Assembly (NCBI RefSeq): GCF_020283565.1
Contig: NC_060065.1
Coordinates: 34,274,409 to 34,338,408 of the forward strand
DNA length: 64,000 nucleotides
Reading direction: 5' to 3'
From: Trifolium pratense
Taxonomy: Eukaryota > Streptophyta > Magnoliopsida > Fabales > Fabaceae
Position numbers and translations under genes: made by a program. The notes under the pieces are model-generated. The model saw nothing but the letters and a program-made list of their open reading frames with translations, was not told where the DNA came from and did not search any database. This document shows, one piece after another, positions 55,829 to 64,000 of the stretch. Each line of letters starts with the position of its first letter. Within the stretch, counting starts at the first letter, position 1.

Positions 55829-56540
55829 TGGCAGACAACACACGCATGAAGGAAATTTGCACGAACAGATCGCATGGTTGGAAGCTTCTGGAAATGCTCA
55901 AATGACGCGAATGGAAGAGATCCAGAGGGCAAATGAGACTCGGTTCACTCAGCTCAACACTACCATGACTCAATTGCTGCAACACTTCAATTCCATCGTC
56001 TTCCCATGATGCAGTGAACTCAACTAAGGATCATCAGAAGCCTTCTTTTCAGGTGAGATCAGTGAAATTGGATTTTCCTCGGTTTGATGGTAAAAATGTT
56101 ATGGATTGGATTTTTAAAGCTGAACAATTCTTTGATTATTATGCTACTTTGGATAGTGATCGTTTGATTATAGCTTCAGTACACTTAGATCATGATGTTG
56201 TACCTTGGTATCAAATGATTCAGAAAACTAACCCATTCCTGTCTTGGACAGCTCTTACTAGAGCTCTTGAACTTTATTTTGGCCTTTCAGCTTATGATTG
56301 CCCTCGTGCTACCTTGTTTAAATTACAACAATCTGCTTCTGTTAATGACTATTATATGCAATTCACTTCACTGGTAAATAGAGTAGATGGATTGAGCATT
56401 GATGCTATCCTAGATTGCTTTATCCGTGGTTTGCAAGAGGAAATTGGTAGAGATGTGCAAGCCATGGAGCCTAGAAACTTGAGTAAGGCAGTTGCTTTCG
56501 CTAAACTATTTGAATAAAAGTATGCAGCTACATCCGAAAA
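55829..56540 (+). pseudogene. Ty3/gypsy gag fragment (block C)
   Basis: Longer version of the block A gag: VKLDFPRFDGKNVMDWIFKA, VPWYQM and an in-frame FTSLVNRVDGLSIDAILDCF stretch that block A lost. The N-terminal part is one frame off (56009/56014), as in A. No zinc knuckle; the sequence breaks into PPR DNA at about 56552. Confidence 0.87.
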
Positions 56541-56551
56541 CAAACCCTCCA

Positions 56552-57040
56552 CTTTATGGAAGAGTTCAGGAGCCATTTGGGGCTGTTCGGTTTGTGCATA
56601 GCCAGAAATCATGGTACTCCATGAAAATACATCTCTTTCAGGCATCACATCAAAGGTTTTCCTTGCCTGATCAATCATTCCATTTTTTATGAATCCAGCG
56701 ACAAGAGCATTCCATGATTCTAAGTGATCCTTTACACCGACTTCAAATTGCAAACACGCACGGTCCATCGTTCCACAAGCTGCATAAAAATAGATGATTG
56801 TAGTCTGTATAATCAAGCTATTTTGAATGAAAGTGTTCGAGTGTAGTCCAAGTTTCAAACAGAGCGTATGAATTTGGCGACCTTGAGAGATGAAGGAGAG
56901 AGAGGAACATGATTTGAGTGCGGAAACTAATGCAAGTTCGCATTCGGAATGGTTTTGGTGGTGTCTTGCATTGGTGAAAATGCGAATGAAGTGTTGTGGA
57001 GGGGTTGTTGTTTTGGTTGAAGTGGAAGATGAAATCCATC
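56552..57040 (-). pseudogene. PPR protein pseudogene, N-terminal part (block C)
   Basis: Minus-strand frame 56858-56352 keeps KLGLHSNTFIQNSLI, WNALVAGFIKNGMIDQARK and MPERDVFSWSTMISGYAQTE, intact across the site where block A has a one-base loss. Another frame upstream (57039-56818) holds the start. The last two thirds of the protein (present in A) are deleted at about 56552. Its (AG)n run is six bases shorter than in A. Confidence 0.85.
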
Positions 57041-57928
57041 TTAGAGGAAAGGGAAGAAATTGATTATCACATTATCAAGGGAAAAAGTTATAAGAAAATT
57101 GATATCGAGTTTGTGAACTCTAGTGATTAGCTTGCAATATTCTCAGGAAATCTCCAATTTAGTAGACTGTGTTGATTATTGAGGATTCCATAATTACTTA
57201 TTACTTATCAATTGTAAGCAACTAAGTGGTTAGGTTACTGTATATGTAGGAGTAGAGTAGTTATGGTGTTTCTGCATCATCTATAAATAGAACCTTGTAT
57301 CGATATCGTTCATTAAGTGAAATAAAATGATTTCCTTCTTTTCTGTTTTCAATATCTCTCAACTTCAATACTATATTATATGCACTTTTACATTATAGAA
57401 CCTGAAATTCTTTGTTAATGATAACTTTGATTAAATTTTCCGAGACACTCTTGTAAGTTTAATATTCTAGTACCTTCATGATGGGTCTTTCTATTATCGC
57501 CACAATGTCTAAATTCAAACTTACTTTATTCACATGCTTAGCAGATGAAAGTTACTCCCCTTTCTTAAAATTCAAACTAGTTGTTCGTGAATACTGTCTG
57601 TCATTTGAAGTTGAGAGGAAGCTAAAAACTTTGTATGATAAACCACAGTGGAATTTTTCGGTTTGCAGTGGTTCTACTGTAGTTCTTTGTATGATATACA
57701 TTTATTTGTTGGTAGAATAATTCATGGTATCTTTATCAAGAACATGCATCTATTTGTACAAAGCTGTATCATATGATTATAAAGGCTAACAAAGATGTTG
57801 AATTCCTTGGTTTCAGATCAATACAACTTACAATAGCATCTATTTGAATCACTGTAGAAACGCTTGAAATTCGTCGTTTCACTTGTTTCTTTTTTTCCTA
57901 AGCTTGTTTGTGTTTGTTGCTTTCTCAG
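57041..57928 (+). other. Block C private segment with a copia LTR remnant
   Basis: 57200-57400 resembles the LTR at 51386-51617 read on the minus strand (GGTTAGGTTACTGTATATGT, CATCTATAAATAGAACC), lacking its start. 57478-57720 has an 80-codon ORF with VREYCLSFEVERKLKTLYDK; it looks exon-like near 57540-57660 but is not recognised. This segment is absent from block A. Confidence 0.5.
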
Positions 57929-58003
57929 ATGGCTGCTAGGTTCCATTTTCTGTCCGCCGTCGTTCCCGGAAGGACTTCTCTGATGGTGCTTGTTGATGCT
58001 AAG
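57929..58003 (+). pseudogene. Orphan exon, ARFHFLSAVVPGRTSLMVLV
   Basis: This 75 bp exon (25 codons, phase 0 both ends) follows TGCTTTCTCAG and ends before GTTTGTTG. It encodes ARFHFLSAVVPGRTSLMVLV. Its phase does not fit the following glucosidase exon, so it comes from a different gene. Not recognised. Confidence 0.4.
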
Positions 58004-58463
58004 GTTTGTTGTTTATTTTACCAGTTACCATATGTTTTTGATCTGCTGGTAACAGTGAACAGATGCTGGTTGTGGATATAATTTTTATTATTTATTTGTT
58101 TTTTGGTTTGAATATGACCAGAAATCCCTGGAGTTGTTTTTGTTCCCTAATTCTAAGAGAAAGATAGAAGCAAGATAAAATGCACCGTAGGTGTTTGATA
58201 AAATGTTCATGAGAAAAATTTAGTTCCTATTTCATTATAATTTTGTAACCACTTTTTGGATATAATGAATTGAGGTTGCACTTTTAATAATTTGAAGTTC
58301 TATGAAAAGTAGTATAATGAATTGAACAATTGAGCATGCACAAATATTTAATTTACTTATAACCTGCAAATTTTAAAGAGAACTGGGCTATTCTCTACTA
58401 ATATTTAGTTATCATTAATATTCTAAGCTGTGTGTAATTGTTTGTTCTTCTGTTCAATGTTAG

Positions 58464-58546
58464 GAGCCTCATTGTTCATTGAACTGAAATATAAAGAACA
58501 AGCTTTTGATGAAAAGATTGAGAAAATTTTCAATTTGGCTGAGAAG
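58464..58546 (+). pseudogene. Mannosyl-oligosaccharide glucosidase exon a (block C)
   Basis: Same as 16434-16516: acceptor, SLFIELKYKEQAFDEKIEKI, donor GTACTG. Confidence 0.7.
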
Positions 58547-58717
58547 GTACTGAGTTCATCCGTTAACTTATTTATTCTTTTATTTCAGTTTTTCTAATTC
58601 AATGATTATTATGCTTGTTTAGTCTTTTAATGTATTATGAATCTCTCAAATTTCATATGATTGATTGAGTCAATGCTTGGTAGAAGTAAATTCTTTATCA
58701 TATTAGTGGATTTTCAG

Positions 58718-58825
58718 GTGGATTCAGAATCCATTTCTGTTGGTAAGGCTGCTGTTGGAAACTTATTGGGTGGCATCCGCTACTTCTATGGCCAATCAAA
58801 AATTGCTTTGTCAAGAACCCTTAAT
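58718..58825 (+). pseudogene. Mannosyl-oligosaccharide glucosidase exon b (block C)
   Basis: Same 36-codon GH63 exon as 16688-16795, in the ESISVG version shared with block B. Intact splice sites. Confidence 0.8.
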
Positions 58826-59948
58826 GTAAGTTACTTTAGTTTGTTATAGTCCTTATTGAATACTATGCCACCATCTAATATCACATAACACGACATATGA
58901 TAATCATCAATGTACCATTACCAATAAAGGACTGAATTCAAGCTAAATAAAAATTGTCTTCAGGTGCTTCTGGAAATGAATTGTAGGCTGGAATAGAGAT
59001 GTGATGTCAGTAACTTTGTCTATATTTATTTATGTGCAGTTGTTTGCCTTATTAGATTAATATTCCTGATGCACTAATTTAGGAGTACATGAGTCAATGT
59101 GTTTATAGCTACAGACATGGTTTTATAGGCCTTGCAGCAAAGTTGACTAATAAACATGATCAAATAAAATTATGATAAACAAATATTGGACCTATTTCAG
59201 CTTGGTTTTCTTATTTTCTGTAATGATGTTCCTATTTTATGTCTTTGCATGGTGAGATTTATGTTAATTTTTTTTCCCAATCACAGCCTTTCAAGCAATA
59301 GAGTGATTAGTAAGGAATTGGCAAACTTTCACTTATTCTATTAGTTAGGATTTGGCAAAGGTTTAGGTTTGTCAGTTAGTTATGAAATATGGGGCTTGAA
59401 AATAGGATAATTTAGAGTGATTATTTAGGAGTCATATTATGTTTTTTGGTTACTGATATAAGTAAGGCAATATACAAGTTTCATAAACATATATGGATAA
59501 TAAGGTTTGTGTGCAAAGGTCTGACACTGACACATACTTAAATCAACATTTTAGTTCAAACTTGGTGTGGAGTTCATTTGTTTATTTAGTAGTAGAAACT
59601 GTATCTTTATCTACTTACTTTTATGAATGGCAATTAAAGGAAAGTATGATGTTTTATATCACATCATTATGGTAATCAAATTTTTGCTTAAAACTTTAAA
59701 AGACCACATTTGGTTAAATAAATCTTCTGCATAAAGAATAAAACTGAATTTGAACATAAATATGTTTTATTCATCCCCTGTTTTGCTTGTGATACAAACT
59801 ACATTTACTCTCCAATTGATCTAATTTAAAAGCTTGAAAATATCACACTGGAAAAAATAGTTGAGGCAATACATGTTTTTACTTAGATTTTGCTAATAAA
59901 TGGGGAGATTAGTGGGTTTTAATGAAAACACTAATCACTATTTACACA

Positions 59949-60023
59949 GGAATTTGGCCTGAATCACCAAGCTTTAGAGACACTGACATGCCACCAGTAG
60001 AAGTGCCCTCAAACTGTTTTTGT
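59949..60023 (+). pseudogene. Subtilase-like exon scrap (block C)
   Basis: GIWPESPSFRDTDMPPVEVP after acceptor TTTACACAG, as at 17661-17735. One-motif assignment. Confidence 0.4.
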
Positions 60024-60967
60024 GAGGATTATGTACTTCCACACATTCCTATTGTTTGTAAAATAATTACAAAGGGAAGTTCAATAGCTTGTAATCAAAG
60101 GAGTACCACTTCAATTTTTTTGAATGCATCTTATTTGTTCCTATAGAATTCTAGGATAAATTCGCCACCTTCCTATAGGACCAATGCACAAAAACTATTG
60201 CGATGGTTGTTGTGTATAATAACTCATGGAACTAGAAATGTTTTATTCATTTGTTTGGTTTTAGGATCACATTATATCTTATGTAGTAGGACTAAGATAT
60301 TTTGTCTACCCTCAAATGGTCAAAATATATTCATCACTATTTATCATTGAGTTATTCATCACTTTAAACGAATAGCACAATTCATCACTATATAGCATTT
60401 CATTGTCAATATTATCAGTTTGCTTACTTAAACTTATGTCGTGTGAGACTTGAAAATCAACTTCCTTCTGTTTGGTCAGGATATATGCCATTGTTTATTC
60501 ACGAACAATGTTGTCCAGCAGGTTTTGGGTTTCTGGTTAATGTTCCTGCGCCGTGTTTTTTTGCTCACGGGCGATAGCAGCAGCAGTGAGTAAATTTTAA
60601 CTGCAGTGAGTAAATTTTAACTTTCTGTTTTGTTCTGAAAATTAGTAGTGTGACATATGGTGTATCTGTATGGGCTGCATATTTTTGCTTTGTTTTCAAG
60701 AGGCTTCAGATTAGAAGCAAGATATAGTTATATGTATAGTACTTGTATGTCAAACGAGATTGAATAAGTAACAACTTATAGCTTGTATAAAAACAGTTAA
60801 ACTTTATTTTATTTTTTGTTATAGGAATAGTTTATATATAAGCACTTATATGATAAGAGTTTATGTTATGAGTGTTTAATTAAGTTATTTATCCAAACAA
60901 AGCCTTATTTCATATATATCTTATGCATATATTACATGCTTCTGATATCAAGGTTCTTGTTATGCAG

Positions 60968-61175
60968 GTTTTGATACCAATAGAGAAGTTAAAAGAGGTG
61001 AATGAAAGCATTGTTAAAAGAGGTGAATGAAAGCATGAATGTGAACAAGTTAGAACAGAAGTCTATAGAAGTAGTGACTAAGGATGACTCCGAATTTTGG
61101 TTCATGGGATTTTCAAGGTTTGAGAAAGCTATTAGGAATCTCAATTTAGCCATTTCCATGGCTAATAAATCCTAA
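60968..61175 (+). pseudogene. GEM-like (GRAM-domain) protein C-terminal exon with frame-breaking duplication
   Basis: After an acceptor (TTATGCAG) the sequence encodes VLIPIEKLKEVNES, then KSIEVVTKDDSEFWFMGFSR and FEKAIRNLNLAISMANKS to a TAA at 61173. This is the end of plant GEM-like/ABA-responsive proteins (form: DNHEFWFMGFLNY, lipid-binding GRAM domain). A 25 bp tandem duplication (TTAAAAGAGGTGAATGAAAG repeated at 60988 and 61013) shifts the frame, so the exon is dead. In block B the exon is deleted. Confidence 0.82.
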
Positions 61176-61299
61176 AAGGGAAAATTGAACACCAGTGTTA
61201 AGTCTCCATTTTGTAGATTTTTTTGCAAGCTAAGATTATAGGTGAAGTTTTGTAAGGTGAATACTGAATAGGATGTTAAGCAATCTTAGTCTTTTAACT

Positions 61300-61410
61300 T
61301 AATGGTTGTTGCATATACTTTGTCCATTATTTTTGTTTGATTAAAAACCGATAACTATGGTTGTTGCATATACTTCATTCCTATTTTTTTGTGATTAAGA
61401 ATTGATAACC
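61300..61410. repeat. Diverged tandem repeat of about 57 bp
   Basis: GGTTGTTGCATATACTT occurs at 61304 and 61360, each followed by a T-rich stretch and GATTAA-AA--GATAAC. Non-coding flank of the GEM-like exon. Confidence 0.6.
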
Positions 61411-61584
61411 AAGTTTCATGCCATGATAAAAGACATCACTTTGTCGTTTGTATATTTTTCATGAAAAAGTTTTATACCACTATGAGTGAGATTTGTTTTT
61501 GGAGATTTGAACCACTTCCTGATTAATGACTGCACAAAAAATAAATGAAAATTGTGACAAATTTGGAGTTTTAAATCACTTTGT

Positions 61585-61758
61585 TAAGGGTGGAGGAACA
61601 AATTCAGCAGCACCACAAATGGCAGCCACCGCGAAATGTTAAAATGAAACATGGACACCAGGTTTCACAATCAGAGCGCAACAACAACCTGTGGCTGGTG
61701 CATCAGAGATGAAGCCGGGATGTTTGAGCGTGCAGGTACAGCATGGAATCATGGAACT
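61585..61758 (+). mobile_element. LINE fragment shared with block B, cut by an LTR element
   Basis: CAAATTCAGCAGCACCACAAATGG to CATGGAATCATGGAACT follows the LINE of 44581-45122 from its 5' end, here on the plus strand, preceded by the same AAATCACTTTGTTAAG target sequence. A few indels break its frame. The insertion of the large LTR element at 61759 removed the rest from view. Confidence 0.85.
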
Positions 61759-63047
61759 TGATGAAATACAAATGTAAGTATTTTCGTTATATCGTATCCA
61801 CAGGGACTAGTGTGATATCAATTGTACATACACAAATTCCATGATTCTAAGTGCGGGTTTGTTTTGATTTGGTTTCGTAACATAAAATTGCGATAAAAGT
61901 GCGTGATAAACTTTTAAGATAAAAACTTGTTGGAATTGGCTTTCATCAAATCATTCACATGTATCAGTTAACTATTGATATATATATATTTCATTTACCA
62001 ATCAATATCGTCACGTATTACTCGTTGATCATATCCGTGTCCGGAATATGTCTTGAAATCTATTGTATCTATTAACTTTCCGATGTCTCGAATCATTAAT
62101 CGATAAAATAGCATTAAGCTCTAATACTTTACGTGACTATTAAATCTCAAAATCTATGTCTAAACTTTGAACTTTAACAAGTGATTATCCTATCTTTGAT
62201 TCAAATAACATATGTCTATATCATTTAAATCTTTTAATAACAGCATGAAAACAAGGACATCACTAATAATGATTGATAAATAAAACACATATAGCAAGGT
62301 TAAACTAAATTCATGATCATAATTTAATTACATCCAATCCCAACAAAAGAGATTTAGCTATGAATAGCCATGATAAACTTACAAAAGAGTGAAGATGAGA
62401 AGGATTGAAAAACCATTGGGCTTGATTTCTCAAGTTGTGTGGAATCCACCTTCAAAGCCTCACTAACAGGATATATCTATGAAAATAGTGTTTTTCTATC
62501 TGATATTATCTAACTTGATATTTTACAAAATGATCTGAAATGCTATTTATAGACTTCTGGAAAAGACCTATTCGCTACGCGAATCCTTGTTCGCTACGCG
62601 AAGAAGTTGCTTAGTTGAAGAGGTTTGCTGACACGTGTATTTAGCTGTGACTCATCCTATGCTCGCTAGGTGTTCGCTGCAGCGAGCTTATTCGCTGCAT
62701 GCTCGCTGGGTGTTCGCCAAGTACCTTGGACTCCCTGCCTTCGTTCGCTTTGTGTTCGCTGTGGCTTCGCTGTAGCGAGTTTGTTCGCTGCAGGTTCGCT
62801 GGGTGTTCGCCAAGTACTATGAACTCTCTGCCTTCGTTCGCTGCATGCTCGCTGCAGCGAATGCTTCAAAATTTTGTTTCTTTTCTTTAATATCAGCATG
62901 AACCTAACAAAATGGTTGGATTTGATAATTCTTGCACAATTTCTTAGTACACACTATATTTACATCAAAAGTGATTTATATTCCAAGGATTTGTATTCAA
63001 TAAGTGCCTTTTAAACATGCATTTTAACCAATATTTAGCACTTATCA
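61759..63047 (-). repeat. LTR (1289 bp) of a large Ty3/gypsy element, antisense
   Basis: Ends TGATGAAATACAA and AGCACTTATCA form TGAT/ATCA termini. On the minus strand the LTR starts TGATAAGTGCTAAATATTGG after a purine tract (CCTAAGTTGGGGAGATT) and ends near GTCCCTGTGGATACGATAT, the usual LTR end of Tat/Athila/Ogre-type elements. CTATAAATAGCATTTC (minus, near 62550) is a TATA-like site. GAACT at 61754-61758 is one target-site copy; the partner lies outside the window. Confidence 0.75.
62565..62865. repeat. TTCGCT/GCAGCGAA repeat cluster inside the LTR
   Basis: About 300 bp packed with TTCGCTGCAGCGA, TTCGCTACGCGAA and related inverted heptamers. It includes two copies of a 95-96 bp unit with TCGCTGGGTGTTCGCCAAGT (about 62703 and 62798). 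GC content is well above the surroundings. ORFs on both strands (62666-62899, 62699-62890) are repeat translations, not genes. Confidence 0.85.
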
Positions 63048-64000
63048 AATCTCCCCAACTTAGGACTTTGTTTGTCCTCAAACAAAAGGTATTTTAACAA
63101 GCTCAATATTCATTCAAAAGAGTGGGTTTGTAATCAATCAAAGTTTTCAAAATCTCAGAGCACAAGTAAAGCAATGTCATCTCAAAGACTAGTTCTCAAA
63201 ACATTCAAAGAAAATAAAGCATGATCATGAAATGATTCCTATGCCTAAGCAAAATTCTCAACATTCTTATCAAACAATCAAGACTCAAGTGTTATCTCAA
63301 ATTTCTCACAATTATTTCTCTCAAGGGTAAGTGTTTAACTCAATCCAAGCAATGTGCATGCAACAATTCAATTCAAACATTTATCCAAGCAAAATCACAA
63401 AACATGCTATCAGTTGTGGATCACTAAGGACTTCATCAAGCTTGTAATGGGGCTGGGCTACAAAAATTCATTGTTTTTCTATGGATTCAAAAAGCCTCAA
63501 GGATAAGAGAGCACAAAATCTGCAAAATTCATCTCATGATTCATTCACTCCCTTTCTTTTTCCCCCTATTTCCATTTGTGGTGATTCTTTTGTTTTGACA
63601 CTTTTCACAAAATTCTGTTTTCTTTTCTCATTTCCTTTTGACTTTCAATTGTGTCAAGCAACTCTTTTATTTTTTTACATATATACATTTTTTTTTTTTT
63701 TCCATCACCATAACACTACCTTTTTTCAACCAATTTATTTATCTATTTTTCAACCTACTTCTCCCCAACTTTATCATATAACCCTTATAAAAATACACTT
63801 GCTCTCCTATCCTAAGACAAGGGTAGAGTAGTTGTTTTTCTTTTCTTCTGGTTTCAGGGTTTATAAAACAAACAATTTTCAAAATTTAAGGCTCAAATGG
63901 GGACACAAAAGATCACTATCTCACAGGGTAGGTTAAATTTGGCTAAGTGGTTATCACTCAAAAAGAAACAAGGCCTTGATCATATCCACAACATCAAACA
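63048..64000 (-). mobile_element. 3' interior of the large gypsy element (partial)
   Basis: Read on the minus strand the DNA leads to TTTGTTTGAGGACAAACAAA, GTCCTAAGTTGGGGAGAT just before the LTR, the standard 3' non-coding end of Tat/Athila/Ogre-type elements. Upstream is AT- and CT-rich, non-coding; a 116-codon plus-strand ORF (63481-63831) is low-complexity Phe-rich and not credible. The coding part of the element lies past the right edge. Confidence 0.65.

Noticed and set aside
62666..62899. Arg/Ala/Ser-rich ORFs on both strands
   Set aside because: They are translations of the TTCGCT repeat cluster in the LTR.

Overview
The window looks like repeat-dense nuclear DNA of a flowering plant, most likely a papilionoid legume. 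This is inferred from the AT-rich base composition, plant-type LTR retrotransposons (Ty1/copia, Ty3/gypsy), LINE/SINE tails, hAT and Mutator-type MITEs, and exon scraps that match plant proteins (PPR protein, mannosyl-oligosaccharide glucosidase, SAC3/GANP, GEM-like GRAM protein). I found no complete, plausibly functional host gene. The only long uninterrupted reading frame (822 codons) lies inside an LTR retroelement.

Layout. 1-11.16 kb: two tandem copies of a block holding antisense exon scraps of an unrecognised gene and a TCGATTTTAGG-type minisatellite. A complete, young 8.2 kb non-autonomous copia element (655-8821, TSD TAAAC) interrupts the first copy; the second copy carries a large inverted minisatellite. 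11.16-19.2 kb: block A, a mosaic of a 3' fragment of a gypsy-derived element, unrecognised exons, a gypsy LTR plus gag fragment, a PPR pseudogene, glucosidase exons, a subtilase-like scrap and the SAC3 C-terminus. 19.2-39.4 kb: intergenic DNA full of MITEs, SINEs, a TRIM, LINE tails and hAT/MULE derivatives, many with clear target-site duplications. 39.4-44.5 kb: block D, with a (TA)n tract holding a near-perfect palindrome, a hydrolase-like exon and a multi-exon SAC3B-like pseudogene. 44.5-47.7 kb: block B, an inverted copy of the A/C mosaic that ends at a Helitron-type 3' terminus (hairpin + CTAG). 47.7-51.0 kb: an intact 3.25 kb LTR element with identical LTRs and one 822-codon ORF. 51.4-52.2 kb: copia gag/LTR fragment. 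52.2-61.76 kb: block C, a direct copy of block A with private insertions and deletions. 61.76-64 kb: antisense LTR and 3' interior of a large gypsy element of Tat/Athila/Ogre type, running off the right edge.

How it fits together. Blocks A, B and C (and D for the SAC3 end) are related copies of one chimeric assembly of exon pieces, in mixed orientations and with introns kept. That is the signature of Helitron-type gene capture followed by segmental duplication. Each copy then acquired its own insertions (MULE-MITE, palindrome in (TA)n, LTR elements) and microhomology deletions, so an insertion order can be read. A family of gypsy-derived non-autonomous elements, carrying gag-knuckle and PPR-like sequence and no reverse transcriptase, occurs three times; one copy is intact and very recent.
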